Assembly: GCF_963924675.1 (NCBI RefSeq)
Contig: NC_089226.1
Location: 40,503,124 to 40,567,123, forward strand
Origin: Phocoena phocoena
Lineage: Eukaryota > Chordata > Mammalia > Artiodactyla > Phocoenidae
Direction of reading: 5' to 3'
DNA length: 64,000 nucleotides
Below, one piece after another: positions 34,101 to 45,000 of the stretch. Below the pieces are notes generated by a model. The model made no database searches, had not been told where the DNA came from, and saw only the letters and a list, made by a program, of their open reading frames with translations. Within the stretch, counting starts at the first letter, position 1; every line of letters starts with the position of its first letter. The position numbers and the translations under genes were made by a program.

Positions 34101-34693
34101 ATATATACAGGACCAGATGTGAAATAGATAGCTAGTGGGAAGCAGCTGCATGGCACAGGGAGATTAGCTCGGTGTTTTGCAAGCACCTAGAGGGGTGGGA
34201 TAAGGCAGGTGGGAGGGAGACGCAAGAGGGAGGGGACATGGGGATATATGTTTGCATATAGCTGATTCAGTTGGTATACAGCAGAAACTAACACAACACT
34301 GTAAAGCAATTATACTCCAATGAAGATGTTTAAAAAAAAGTTAATAAAGCAATACTATACAACTCTTTGGGCACCACACATATTTAAATCGTGGATTACC
34401 ATATTCATTTTCATTCTGTAAAGTTCTTATCTCATCAAGAATCTTTGAATTGTGAATTTAGATTTTTTTTTGAGGGGCAGAGTTTTGGACTCTCTCAATA
34501 AAAACAGTACAGAACAAATACAGAAAAGGAAAATTAGTTCTGTATCGAAAGTGCTATTGCATAAAGCTTATCTTAGAATGTTTTTATTTAAAAATTTTTT
34601 TCCTTAGGATAATTTAAAAAACTCAGTATTGCATTTACCTCCAACAAGCTCCTCTAGACTTGGCACATGAAAAGAATACTCAGCACAAGACAT
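15030..34693 (-). CDS. C11orf54: C11orf54 (PTD012) ester hydrolase, complete
   Basis: Encodes the zinc-containing ester hydrolase PTD012, reported as a nuclear/cytoplasmic protein with esterase activity in vitro; its natural substrate is not settled. Coding exons on the minus strand: 34639-34693 (ATG at 34691-34693), 26677-26775, 22360-22433, 22075-22176, 20796-20972, 19199-19348, 16138-16254 and 15030-15203 (stop 15030-15032). The exon lengths sum to 948 nt, or 315 residues, the same as the human protein, and all phases join. The start reads [16 protein letters not shown]. The last exon carries the histidine-rich zinc-site region (EHTHCF and [11 protein letters not shown]), and its histidines are kept. 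The large first coding intron holds a nearly full-length L1 and two LTRs. The 3' UTR probably runs to a reverse-strand AATAAA at 13852-13857. No defect seen. Confidence 0.97.
15295..15800. repeat. Old L1 3'-region remnant
   Basis: Ancient L1-like sequence ('gataaattcctagatatgtaatcactggatcaaaagat' style end) in the last C11orf54 intron. A MIR-like core follows at about 15840-15975. Confidence 0.5.
16560..18245 (+). mobile_element. Older, decayed L1 (ORF2 end and 3' UTR)
   Basis: Matches the ORF2 C-terminal half of L1 at nucleotide level ('gatccagcaattctgctgggtatatagccaaagg', 'gtgtccatcaacagatgaatggataaag') with many stops. In the C11orf54 intron between exons 16138-16254 and 19199-19348, antisense to the gene. 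Confidence 0.85.
18888..19072 (+). repeat. CHR-type SINE
   Basis: TCTTCCCTGGTGGTCCACTGGG start, GTTCAATCCCTGGTCAGGGA, A tail of 17 or more. Confidence 0.88.
19149..19190. repeat. (CA)n microsatellite next to a splice donor
   Basis: About 19 CA units. On the C11orf54 strand this is a (TG)n tract that starts roughly eight bases into the intron after the donor of exon 19199-19348. Confidence 0.95.
19517..19550. repeat. (TA)n microsatellite
   Basis: Alternating TA run in the C11orf54 intron. Confidence 0.85.
19915..20045 (-). repeat. Old L1 3'-UTR fragment
   Basis: 'gctttatgggggatataattcacataccatacaatccacc' is typical of ancient L1 3' regions. Strand judged from that consensus. Confidence 0.5.
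20298..20587 (-). repeat. CHR-related SINE, extended form
   Basis: T-rich left end, TTGTTGCTGCGTGCGGGCTT middle, ending CACTGCGCCACCAGGGAAGCCC. Longer than the other copies. Confidence 0.85.
21243..21385 (-). repeat. CHR-type SINE with (ACTT)n tail expansion
   Basis: Ends CACTGGACCGCCAGAGACGCCC. Its A-tail side has become a (CTTA/CTAC)n microsatellite at about 21250-21300. Confidence 0.85.
22686..22739 (+). mobile_element. Very short L1 3'-end insertion (54 bp)
   Basis: 'cacaacactgtaaagcaactatactcc' is the L1 3' terminus seen also at 34290. It has an A-rich tail and is flanked by an exact AAGTTGATGATA at 22674-22685 and 22740-22751. Confidence 0.85.
23810..24365 (+). mobile_element. Probable solo retroviral LTR
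   Basis: Shares motifs with 25655-26281: 'gaaacaatagtg', 'cttcctcctca..gggatataaata', 'gagttctgcaggaactaa..cccccacc', and an AATAAG-type poly(A) region. No internal viral genes nearby. Borders are approximate. Confidence 0.5.
24710..24840 (+). repeat. CHR-type SINE
   Basis: ACTTCCCTGGCAGTCCAGTGG start, GTTCAATCCCTGGTGGGGG, A tail. Confidence 0.88.
25190..25350. repeat. MIR element
   Basis: GACAGATCTGGATTTGAATC and 'ctcatctataaactggggctagtacttacc' match the MIR core. A second MIR-like piece is at about 24990-25080. Confidence 0.7.
25385..25655 (+). mobile_element. L1 3'-end fragment with GGT-rich expansion
   Basis: 'ggacaccaaggagggaaaa', a G-rich/(GGT)n block at 25490-25542, then 'cactaatatgtataaaatggataactaataagaacctgctgtat' and an A tail. 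GAAACTGA occurs on both sides. Confidence 0.75.
25655..26281 (+). mobile_element. Probable solo retroviral LTR
   Basis: TATA-like ATACATAAATATA at about 25889, AATAAAAG at about 26191 followed by a T-rich U5-like end 'ctctcgtctctgagat', ending near TTTCAGCATCA. Related to 23810-24365. Confidence 0.55.
26395..26440. repeat. (GAAT)n/(AAAT)n microsatellite
   Basis: Tandem TGAATGAATGAATAAATAAAT pattern. Confidence 0.85.
26890..27020 (-). repeat. CHR-type SINE
   Basis: T-rich left end, CCCTGACCAGGGACGGAACC, ending CTGGACTGCCAGGAAGTCCC. Confidence 0.88.
27050..27150 (+). repeat. CHR-type SINE, internally deleted
   Basis: GACTTCCTTGATGGTCCAGC start. The B-box part is missing between CAAGGGGTG and the 3' end; CAAA tail. 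Confidence 0.8.
27436..27652 (+). repeat. CHR-2-type SINE (long form)
   Basis: Full copy with GGCGCAGTGGTTGAGAGTCC head, long A run, and AAGTAAGACATG on both sides. Its upper-strand open frames are not genes. Confidence 0.93.
27720..34345 (+). mobile_element. Nearly full-length but broken L1
   Basis: GC-rich 5' UTR (27720-28620), T-rich spacer, ORF1 remnants (about 29264-30130; coiled-coil and RNA-binding parts), ORF2 remnants (about 30193-33877), and 3' UTR with A-rich end. ORF2 shows the endonuclease start ([21 protein letters not shown]) and the reverse-transcriptase motif FADDMILY near 32263. Both frames are cut by several stops and frameshifts (for example around 31030, 31757, 32395 and 32726), so it is not autonomous. 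Lies antisense in the first coding intron of C11orf54, which probably explains part of that intron's length. Confidence 0.92.
28353..28460 (+). repeat. 54-bp tandem duplication in the L1 5' UTR
   Basis: Two adjacent, essentially identical copies (28353-28406 and 28407-28460), each beginning CAGAACTCCACACTCCAG and ending CTCTCCCCTTCTG. Confidence 0.95.
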
Positions 34694-34748
34694 CTTCTTT
34701 CTGAAACAGGAAGGGGGCAGGACACAACCTTTAAAAGAATGACATAGC

Positions 34749-35310
34749 TGTTGGGGGACGCAAAAATTAGTTAGAACCAACTAGGTCCAAGATGGTAGAC
34801 TTCCAGTAGAACGTGAGCCTCATTATATGCTCATTGTAATGCATTAGCATCTAAATGACACACCCACAGGTGCCATGACCATAAAAGGCCAAAAGTGGGC
34901 AGTGGCCCACTTCCTGGAATTCTCTGCCCCTTCCCCCAAATAGCTGGAATAATCCTCCCACTTGTTAGCCTATGAAATTACCCAGTCCATAAAAACTAAC
35001 TACCCCATATTTCGGGGCCTCTCACCTTCTGAGATGTTCCACACTCTGTGGAGTGTGTTTCTCCCAAGGCCATCTCACCTTTTGAGATGGACCGCATTCT
35101 GTCTATGGAGTGTGTCTCTCTAAAAAAATCCACTTCTTACCTATCACTTTGTCTCTCAATGAATTCTTTCTGTGATGAGACATAAAGAACCTGAGCTTCG
35201 TTAAGTCCTGAGTGTGTGGTCTCAAAGTACAGATCTCAAAGTACTGAGTTTTGGCTGGGGTCAAGTCTCAGCCCATGGGCTCAAGTCCCAATCTGAGTTT
35301 TGAGGTTTCA
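34749..35310 (+). mobile_element. Probable solo retroviral LTR
   Basis: Starts TGTTGGGGGACGC, has CCATAAAAACTAAC TATA-like sequence near 34990, two related blocks ('ctcaccttctgagatg' and 'ctcaccttttgagatg') at about 35025 and 35086, and ends near GAGGTTTCA. No internal viral genes. In intron sequence 5' of the C11orf54 start codon exon. Confidence 0.6.
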
Positions 35311-36560
35311 CGAGGATGTACAAAATAAAGCAGTTGTAGGCTAATTATTGCAGTGCACCAAGCATGAACAGCTGCTGCTCTGGAAATGAAAGAGTTCAGT
35401 TATATAAAGAGGGCAAAAGGGCATTTAGGTGTCGTCACAGAAAGGCAACCATAACTTCTTGTATTTAATATTCCAAGTGAGAAATGTCCAAGTAACCTAT
35501 TTTAATACTAGTACCTTAAATAGCTGACATTTAAAATAGACAAGAGGAATACCAAACCAAGAGGGCACATGATTCATTTTCTTCAGTCACGTATCTGGAT
35601 TGAACATGCAGCTTTCTAACGGTTGATTTAAGGAATATAGATCCTGAAGCAAAGGTAGTTATTAAGGTTTATGAATAAGTGTTTAAATGGTTGTAGATAA
35701 CAGTACAGGATGCTCAGGTACTTCTATAATAGATCATTTGTGTTTTCTATTCTATATTTGACATTTAGGCTAAAAGTTAAACAAGTTTCTTAGACTATCA
35801 CTTTTACAAGAGAAAATTTAAATTACTAAGAGAAATGGGAACTCCTACAAATTACTAGCTTTTGAAATTCAAATTATTTCATTTACAAATAAACATTTTC
35901 TTGGTAAACAGCTTCAATGTCCAATTATTCTGATAACCTAACCAATTATAATTTGATTTTTAAAAAATATATGCTAAATATATTTTACAATAAGTAGACA
36001 TATATGCACAGAGATTAGTATCTTACCTCAAGTGTACAGGTGATGAGGTGTGCAAGCAGAGAGAGTTAAATAAAATGCAAGCAAAAAAACCCAAACAAAC
36101 AAAAGTAATATGAGGTGGGCGGGGAATCCCACTGGAGGCCAATCACAACAAGGAATAAAGACAAAACTCTTAAGGCTGTTTCTAAGAACACTGTTGGAGT
36201 TCTCATTAAAATTGTTAATGAAATACCTCATTAATGTGAATAATCTCTGATATACCATTACTTAGTAAGTGAAAGATGGTCCTTCAACATCACTTGAAAT
36301 ACTCTTCCAAAAAATTTTTTTTTAAATTTTCCAAAGATTCAGTTTTCTTAGAAACTGGATTTCTAATTTTGATGATATCAAATAACACATCCTCCACAAA
36401 CATACATTTAAGACTGACATTTCTTTAGTACTTTATCAGATAATACTTTATTACCCTTTATTTACTTAATATGCATAATTTGGTCTCCCAAAGAAAATGT
36501 AAAGTGTTGATAATGGGCCCAAAACCCTATATAATCATATTTAGATGATCTCAAATATAT
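35311..36560. other. C11orf54 5' intron, nothing recognised
   Basis: AT-rich sequence with no exon-like splice pairs, RNA genes or clear repeats that I can name. Confidence 0.4.
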
Positions 36561-36564
36561 TTTA

Positions 36565-36687
36565 TTTTTTTTTGGCCGTGCATTGCGGCTTGCAGGATAT
36601 TAGTTCCCTGACCAGGGATCAAACCCTGGCCCTCGGCAGTGAAAGCGAAGCACAGAGTCCTAACCATTGGACTGCCAGGGAATTCCC
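36565..36687 (-). repeat. CHR-type SINE
   Basis: TTTTTTTTGGCCGTGCATTG left end, CCTGACCAGGGATCAAACCC, ending CCAGGGAATTCCC. Confidence 0.88.
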
Positions 36688-36844
36688 GAAAATATATTTT
36701 TGAATTGAATAAGCTATAACTGTTTAGGAATGAGCCATTTTAACTTTACTGAAATAATTTCAGATGGACAGAAAATACGTACAAATAATCTCATATATGC
36801 TTCACCTAGATTTTCTAAATGTTGACATCTTATATTTTCTTTCT

Positions 36845-36980
36845 TTCTTTTTCTTTTTTTTTTTTTTTTTTGGCTGCTCTGCGAGGCATGCAGAATCCTA
36901 GTTCCCAGACCAGGAGTGGAACCCGTGCCCCCAGCAGTGGAAGGATGGAGTGTTAACCACTGGACCACAAGGGAAGGCCC
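36845..36980 (-). repeat. CHR-type SINE
   Basis: Long T run, CAGACCAGGAGTGGAACCCG, ending CACTGGACCACAAGGGAAGGCCC. Confidence 0.88.
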
Positions 36981-37159
36981 ATCATCTTATATTTTCTTTA
37001 TTAGAAACCAGCAAGTACTAATTAAGAACTTGTGAAAATCTGCTCAGTGAATACCATGTTTATTTAAAATGAAGACAATAAAAGCACTCTAGATATTTCT
37101 ACTTACAGTAGGAATAATAAAGACTCAAGTTTAAATTAAATACAATCCTAATGATCTCA

Positions 37160-37280
37160 GGTGGCCTCGGCCTGCAGGGGCTTGAAGCAAGATCTCGTTC
37201 CCCAGCGAAGTCAGGCCATGGCAGCCATGGCAGTGAGAGCACTGAATCCTAGCCCCTACACCACGAGCGCCAGTGGCTAG
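37160..37280 (-). repeat. Diverged tRNA-derived SINE (uncertain)
   Basis: 'gcagtgagagcactgaatcctagcccctacaccac' resembles a decayed CHR/tRNA SINE in reverse orientation. Confidence 0.4.
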
Positions 37281-37309
37281 TGACAAGGCCCCTGGCTTGT
37301 CTTATTTGT

Positions 37310-37860
37310 AAAAGTTAATTTCAACAAAAAGACTGAAAGTAGTGAAACAAGCAAAGTGTTTATTAGGAGGGAAAAAAGTACATGTCAATAGACACACAGG
37401 GGTGGACTAAGAGAGTTGCGTCTTCGTGGTAGTTTAAATCACTTACATGGGGCATTTCTTGCGGGTTTCCTCTGGCCAATGTCTTGCTTTGCCTGGCTCT
37501 GAGGCCGTATTTGGTATAACTCAGGGTTCTCCCCTGTATGTGCGCACATCTCTTAATGCAGAGACCTATGGAAAGGTTGACATCACCTACTATGGGGTGG
37601 TGCCCCCTCCCTTCCCTACACCCCCAGCCTTTCTGTACCTGTATAGTTGGGAAGATCTCCTTGACCTTGAGAATGAGAAATCTGTGGTCTCTTTATCTTT
37701 ATTCTGGGTGGGACTCAGCTCCTCCCAGCTCCCGGCATTATCTTATCTTGGAGTAGCTGCCCACACAGGACAGATTTCAGCTGCTCAGCCTGCGGCCCAT
37801 CTACATCTCCTGCATCACTAATTTTACACCCTTTACTATCTTTCAAAGGTCAGGTTTTTG
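37310..37860 (-). mobile_element. Possible solo LTR
   Basis: Reverse-strand AATAAA (TTTATT at about 37360), followed leftwards by a short A/T-rich end. The C-rich block 37590-37630 and the general layout resemble a ruminant/cetacean ERV LTR. Ends not certain. Confidence 0.35.
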
Positions 37861-38289
37861 TTTTCTTTCCCCACCAAAACAGAAACAAATTCCAACCCTA
37901 GGAGGCTACAGCCTGAATAACTGGTTCAGAAATGCAAGCCAAAAGCCCAGAAGGCAGCGTGGTGTTGTGTATAAGTGTGTTTCTGTGTGAGTGAGAGATA
38001 GGGAAGAGGAGGCTGGAGTTGGAGTGATGAGAGAAAAGGGTTAGAAAAGTTCTAATACAAATCCAGAGTGGCTCTAGGAGGACAGCTTTGGGCCACATGG
38101 AGGCAAACAACATTTACTCTCCAGATTCCACTGCTGGGAGTCAGTGGCCCAGAAGCAGGGTCTAGAGAAGGGAAGAATGGAAGATAGGAGGCAGAAGGAT
38201 AAATGGAGCTGCAGAGGCAATGCCTAAAGGGGTGGACCAACTATGGCCGATAACTATTGACAAACTGCATTCTGTAAACCAAACAGTAT

Positions 38290-38460
38290 GTTAGACACTT
38301 TACAGACATTCCTTCAAAACCTCACACAATGACATATTATCCTTCTCATTTTACAAGAGGAATATATTATTTACTCCAGATCACTCAGCTATTAAGTGGC
38401 AGAAACAGAATTCAAAACCAAATCTAGCCCACTGTAAACCCAGAACTCATCACATTATAC
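38290..38460. repeat. MIR element
   Basis: 'cctcacacaatgacatattatccttctcattttacaag' and 'cagctattaagtggcagaa' fit the MIR core. Confidence 0.65.
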
Positions 38461-38808
38461 CTTGCCATTAACTGGTGAGGGAATGATACAATTCAGCTCA
38501 CAAGAGCAACCTTCTAGCACTCAGTATACCTGTGGTCATCTGTTTGCTTTGTTTCTGTCCCTTAGACTGTGATCTCTTTGAAGATAGGACTGTATTTCTC
38601 ATATTTGTCTTCCAAGTACCTAGCATACAATGGATACCAGTTCAGCCTTAGTTGTTTTTATTGAACATTTATGATATTCCAGACTCATAAGGCTCTGGGG
38701 CACGGCTGGCTCCATGGATGTGCAACTAGTGAAGTTACACAGGACCATGTGCTCAGAATAGCACGTGGTTTATGCTCCATTGCCACCATCTTTAAATTCT
38801 TAACTTTA

Positions 38809-38998
38809 GGGACTTCCCTGGTGGTCCAGTGGTTAAGACTGCACGCTCCCAATGCAGGGGGCCCAGGTTCAATACCTGGTCAGGGAACTAGATCCCGCAC
38901 GCCATAACTAAGAGCCTGCATGCCACAATGAAGACCCTGTATACTGCAACTAAGACCTGGTGCAGACAAATACATAAATAAAATAAATATTTTTAAAA
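38809..38998 (+). repeat. CHR-type SINE
   Basis: GGGACTTCCCTGGTGGTCCAG start, GTTCAATACCTGGTCAGGG, ending in (AAATA)n tail. Confidence 0.9.
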
Positions 38999-40535
38999 AT
39001 TCTTAACTTTATATTTGAACTTTTAAGATGGATAGGACAATGGAACATGCTTGGCATCAGAGGAGAGAGGGTCTATGTGCATGTCCACCACCACTTCTTG
39101 CTTCCCATTCACAAAAAGCGTTTAAGTCCTGTGAGTGTAGAATGCTGGTGGATGCACAGTCTAAGGGAGTTCATTGAGACTCAAATTCCCTGGATTCCAT
39201 AGTGTCGGTAGAATGTGCACGCATGGAGAAGTAAAATAAATACAGGGGTGCTAGTTTTGTGCAGTATCCAGTGTTCTAGTAAGAACAAAATACATATGCC
39301 TACATAGTATGAATTGTGAAATTTCAGTAATTCTGCGTACAAGCTAAATGTTCTTATGTTTTTATTTAAAACTGGTATTGCAGAATATAGAGTGGTAAAT
39401 CTCATGCTAATGAGTTAAACTCAATTTTTCTTTACTTAGAGTGACAATAAATAGCAAATTAATGCTATTAATTAATAATAGTATAGTTAGTTATTAATTA
39501 ATAATAAATCAATAAAATAGAATTAATAATTAATAATAGCAAATTAATGCTATTAATTAAAACATCATGACAAGTGGAAAGAGGTACTACAGAAGAAAGG
39601 AGACCGCTTATATTTTAGTACCTTTAATGGCACTTTCCCCCTGCGTTTTGAACAAGGGGCCCTGCATTTTCATTTCGTACTGAGACTCACAAATTACATA
39701 GGCAGGCATGTTATGGAACATGGCAGTGAATAAGACATGCAATCCCTGTTCTGGAACTAACGGTACTTCATAATGCCTAGAAGACTAGACTGTCTGTGCC
39801 TGGAATTGTTCAACATTTAGAGCAAAATTGAGTAAAGAAGCTAGATTACCCTCCAGGTCTGTCCAATCCGAAGATGACACTAACCACAGATTAAGACTAG
39901 ATGGCTTTCCTGGTTTTTTCATATGATACAAGAGGTCTGAAAGTGGACAAATCAAGCCAGCTCATTCCTTTTTGTAACTACTGTGGGGAAAAAAAACCCC
40001 CAAAATACCAAAACTAAACAAGTTTAAACTTTTATCTTAACATTCATTAATCATTCAGGGAACTAAGGGAGAAAACAAACAAAAAAATTCGCCGCTGCTA
40101 TCTCTTGTGATATGTTAACCAACCCCTGGGAGGCTGACACTTAGCTCTGAGTGAAAGATTAGTTAACAAAAGTCCGAAGGGGATAGGGGACCTGGATGTA
40201 CTACGGGGTAACACTGGCTTCCAGTACAAAGGTTACACATTTTGAGTCTCGGTCAAAGCATGATCGTCTTACAAGTTAACGCAGAGGAGATTTCTGAAGG
40301 CAAAAGTAGACATAATATGACAAAACACACCTGGCACCGTACACACACGCACCCCCCCCCCCCCACACACACTCGAGATCAGATTTTGGGAAGTCAGAGG
40401 ACAGCTCAACCAAGGCGAGACCACTGGAAGCAAAGCAGGTGGAGTGCCTGTTTCCTTGCAGTTCACAGTCATTCCGTTCACCTGACCCCACAATTTATTT
40501 CTTGTAGTTTGCCGAAACATTCTTCTCTACTCCAC
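38999..40535. other. C11orf54 first intron, 5' part
   Basis: Contains an AT-rich palindromic region of TTAATTAATAATA repeats (39455-39560) and a C run with CA repeats at 40345-40375. No gene or named repeat seen otherwise. Confidence 0.4.
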
Positions 40536-40539
40536 TTAC

Positions 40540-40640
40540 CTCATCGGTGAGGGAAGCCTACACCTGAAACCCGATCTTGCCTCAGTCAACTCCGCCTCCT
40601 CTGGATCCGGGAGATCAGACCCCGCCCTCTCGAAATCGCT
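40540..40640 (-). other. C11orf54: C11orf54 5' untranslated exon (probable)
   Basis: On the minus strand a strong donor, GAG|GTAAGT, lies at 40538-40542, immediately downstream (gene sense) of the CpG-rich block shared with TAF1D. It is placed as expected for the first, non-coding exon of C11orf54, which would splice to the ATG exon at 34639-34693 or to an intermediate exon. The right (5') limit is approximate. Confidence 0.6.
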
Positions 40641-40810
40641 CCTCCTCTCACGGAGATCAAAATGGCGCCCCGCGGGTCGCCACTTCCCACCTCTCACCTT
40701 CTTCCTGGAGTCAAATTGTTATCGCGAGACTTCGGTCTCCCTATTAGCTGGGGCACGCAGCCCGCTCATTCTTTTCTCCAGCGCGGTAATGGAGGTAGGT
40801 GGTTCTTAAC
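40560..40810. promoter_or_regulatory. Bidirectional promoter of C11orf54 and TAF1D
   Basis: CpG-rich head-to-head promoter between the C11orf54 first-exon donor (40538, minus) and the TAF1D first-exon donor (40794, plus). Visible motifs: AAAATGGCG at 40659-40667 (YY1-type), TCGCGAGA at 40722-40729 (core of the TCTCGCGAGA palindrome common at bidirectional housekeeping promoters), and a pyrimidine-rich run (CATTCTTTTCTCC, about 40767-40779) just before the TAF1D donor. The last resembles a TOP-type start, as is usual for snoRNA host genes. No TATA box seen. Start sites are inferred. Confidence 0.75.
40700..40794 (+). other. TAF1D: TAF1D 5' untranslated first exon (probable)
   Basis: The exon ends at a good donor, GGAG|GTAGGT (40791-40800), inside the CpG island. 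The next exon begins after TTTATTCAG at 41920 and holds the ATG at 42025. The left end is not determined; a pyrimidine-rich initiator-like run at about 40767-40779 would make the exon very short. Confidence 0.6.
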
Positions 40811-42024
40811 TTGTTGGAGTGAGGGGGGCTTCCGGAGGTTGCTGAATGCGGACTTCCTAGGGAGGGCTGGCGGGTATCTGGTACGCAGCTGAGGCCCATG
40901 CCGAGCCGGCGCTGGTTGGTGCAAGCTGTCTGCCGTCTCGACGGGTAGGAAAGAGGACGGGGGCTTCCGGGCCTTGTGGGCGGGGGAGGGTTTCTTCTTG
41001 TAGCTTTTCCCAGGCCCCTGCGTGGCATATTGGGGTCCAGCCGCGAAAGTCAGTCCCCGAGGGCGGAGGGCTCGTGGTTTTTGTGGACTTCGGACCTAGT
41101 GGCTTTACTGCGGCCCACAGTACACGATTATAGCATGGGCGTGGTCCGTTGTCTGGCACGTAGATGTTAAAGTGTGGTACATACAATACACATTTTCTGA
41201 ATTAATAGGGTTTAAGTGCGAGGTAACCATTGCTGACGTACGAGGTTAGGCGCTTCCTGGAGACGCTCGCCCCAAAATCGCACAAAGTGCTGAAGGGGAA
41301 TTGTTAGAGCCAGTGAAGGGCACTATTGCCATGTGCTCCTCCTCGCAGAATCTCGGAATTGGAAGCCACACTTCCGTAGGAATGCTTTCTAGTTTCCGAA
41401 AAAGAGGTTTTGAGTCAACTTTAATTTTGATAATACGCTCTGATTTTTTTTTTTTTTTAATATCAGGTATACCATCGGTGCCATTGGATCCACTTGTTGA
41501 ATTTCTTTTTGGGCAGTTATTTCGTGACTTATTTCTTAGATTTTGCATTTTAGAAAACTACGATAAAACATCATGAAATTACCAGGAGTCCGTTGGATAT
41601 TTTGCGAATCTGAGATCTCTGTGACCTTATTGGTTTCCTATGTTCGAAGTATATTGTTCTTGTAGGATTTCTTTCATCGTTGCTCATTTGTCATTGCCAA
41701 GAATGCTAAAGACTAAGAACAATATACAAATAGGAAGAATGATGGCATCTCCGATAAGGGAGATGGAAAAGTAAAATTAGACATGATCTTTTTAAAAAAT
41801 TTGTCCAAACTATTGTATCTAAGGAGATTACAACAGTGCCCTTTGTCTTTTTTTTTTTTTTAATTTGTAAGCCTTTCATCGAAAAGTTACTCTGATACTA
41901 GCTGTTTGCATTTATTCAGGGAAACAACATCACATTTACTGAATTTTGTATGGTCAGAAATCTGTTTAAATCAAAGGACAATTGACAACAAATTTGAGAG
42001 GGGCTTGGAAAACACCTACCAGGA

Positions 42025-45000
42025 ATGGATTCTATCAACTATGTAACGGCATCTGACTCAGCTGTGGAAATTGAGAATCAAAGGTAAGTGCTTTCTTTTT
42101 TTTAAATAACAATCACCAGATTTTTCTGGAAAAGAGACTAGATGGTAATTTTACTGTATTTGAATTACCGGGAAAGCATAAATCATTGTAGATAATGAGT
42201 GGTGGTAATGGTAATTTTCATGCGTTAGAACAGAAAAGGAAAACCTGGTGTGCACAGGCCTTTGAAGTTTTAACTTCAAACTTTACTTATAATTGTGGGA
42301 CACATCGTTAACTCAGGGAAACAGGAGTATATTCTCCGGGCCAAACTGCTATCTTCCTCATTAAATCATCCTCATTTTATAAGAAGAAAATGGATGTCAG
42401 TAGGGAATCTTGTTTTAAAATCAACTTGTTCCTATATTCCACATTATCAGGGATGCTGGGCTTATGTATATGATGAGAGGTATCTAGTCCTAATTGTTGT
42501 TGATCTCACTGGGAAAACAAATGAGCATTTCTAGTATACTTCATCTTTCCGCTAGGATACTCTTGTTTTATTTAGAGGAGGCTTTGTCTTAGTTTAGCCT
42601 CTAGCAGTGAACAAGCCTGCCTTTGTGGAACTTACATAAAGGAAGATGATTTTTTGGCTAAGTGCTATGGCACATGGCATTATGGGCCACTTGTGGTAGA
42701 GTGGTCAGAGCTAAGTGATTGGCTAGTACTGAGCCCATCTTTTAAAAAATTACTTTGAACATGTTTTTCTGCTTCCATTTGTAAAAGAAAAGTATATTAC
42801 TGGTAATAAACAGTAATATGAGGGTACAATTAATCTTTCCCTGTTTTCTAGTGATAACTCTTCCTCTGGTAGCAGCTTATTTAAAACTCAGCATGTTCCT
42901 ATCCCACCTAAAAGGAGGCAAAGAAACCCTATTAGAAAATTTGTTCACACACCTGAAAGTACTCAAGCAAGAGATTCATCTAGTGACTCATCTGTAGAGC
43001 CAAGACCATTGACTTTAAAAGCTATTTTTGAAAGATTCAAAAAAAAGAAACGTAAAAAGAGGAAATACAAGCCAACGGGAAGATCAAGGGGAAGACCAAA
43101 AGGAAGGAGAAACACTAGAAGCTCACAAATAAATAAGAAACAATTTAAAGACAAAGGACCTGGCTTCCCATTTTTAGAATCAGAAAATGGAAGAAAACCA
43201 TTACCTTGGAGAAAAATTTTAACCTTTGAGGTGAGTCTTTATGTATGCTGATGCACATAGCTTAAAATGTTTCAAATGAGTTGTTGGTCGCTTTTAGAAT
43301 TTAGATGTACCTGGATCATACAGTCTTCAACTTTTATAATACTTCTCTATACTGCCGCTTAAATTCCATCCCCCTCCTTCAGCTCAAAGTTCACTTGGAC
43401 TTCTGGGTGGAATCTTGCACTGGTAACACTGGGTGAATGTACCTGTATATGAAGTGCTCTAAGGCTGATTTTATACCTTGATCTTATCCTGTCAGGGCTG
43501 TAAACACCATTCCTAAAACTCAAATGCCCAGTTGTTTTATAGTAACCGAAGTGAAACCCACACCTACCTTTCATGTTCAGTGGCTTTAGGATTTCATTTT
43601 GTTCAGATATTTCAATTTCTGACAGAATTACCAGACAAATAACGCCAGTACTTAGCAGTAGACTCTGAAATATTTGAGATAAGTGATTGTATAATTTGTA
43701 GTCACTTGTTCTAGAATCTGATTTATTGGAAAGGATTAATACTCATTAACCTCTTTATGTTTTAAGGTGATTAAAATAGACAGTTCTCTGCATTAAAAAA
43801 TGTCTTAAGTAATGCCCAAACGATACAAGATTTATGCTTGTTTTTCTTGGTACTAACTTTGATAACTTGCTAGGTAGAACAGTGAATTGATACACGTGAT
43901 CTCCATATAGCAGAGTAGTTAAATCAAGATCACTAAGGACCTTGTTATGGGGATCCTTGTCATTGAGGAACATAGGCATTTGCTGAGTGGAAGAAATTTT
44001 TTTTAAGTCCTTGACTTAAAATATGGTGTTTTTGGTACATAGCAAGCAGTGGCAAGAGGATTTTTTAACTACCTTGAAAAACTGAAGTATGAATACCATC
44101 TCAAGGAATCCTTGAAACAAATGAATGTTGGTGAAGATTTAGAAAAAGAAGACTTTGATAGTCGTAGATACAGATACTTGGATGATGATGGATCTATCTC
44201 TCCTATTGAAGAGTCAGCGTAAGTTCTATCATGGATTGGAATAATTTTGGACATAGGTTTTATAAGATTAAGTGCTTTTAAATTTTAATGTTGCTCCATA
44301 TGCTATCAGTTTGTTTAGACTTTGATTTAATAGTAATGTGAACACAGATAAAATACTAATAGACTTAACTGGTATTGCTGTTTCAGTTGTATGTCATGAC
44401 AGTATACTACTCATTGGGTTATAAAAGATTTGTCATCTGAGTGATACACTTTTTTTTAACTATTGGAGTATAATTGCTGTACAATGGTATGTTAGTTTCT
44501 GCTTTATAACAAAGTTGAATCAGTTATATATATACATTGAGTGATATGCTTTTAATATTGCAGAGCAGAGGAGGAGATTGCAACAAATCTTGAACATGAT
44601 GAATGTGATATTAAATTGGTGGTAAGTGACAATTTTATCCCACTTCAGAATTTTGGGAGGACAGCTGTTGACAAAGGGAGAATTTTATCCTGTTGTGTTA
44701 CTATCTGTATTTAAGTTTTGAAAGGTTCAATGCCCTTGGTGCAGGAAATGCAAGAATAAAAATAAGAATTTTATGGATAATTGCTGAGAACATGAATTAT
44801 CAATACTATATCAGTAAAAACAATACTATTGTAAGTTTTCATGTGTGGTGTTGATACTAGGATATCAGATGAGAAAAGCAGCAGAAGTTAATTTGAATTT
44901 TTAACATCCAGATGTAGTATCCAGGTTATTTTAAGTAACCTAGAGTTTAGTTATATGTAATTACTAACGCGGTAAAGTTTCAAGTTATTGCTTAGTATTG

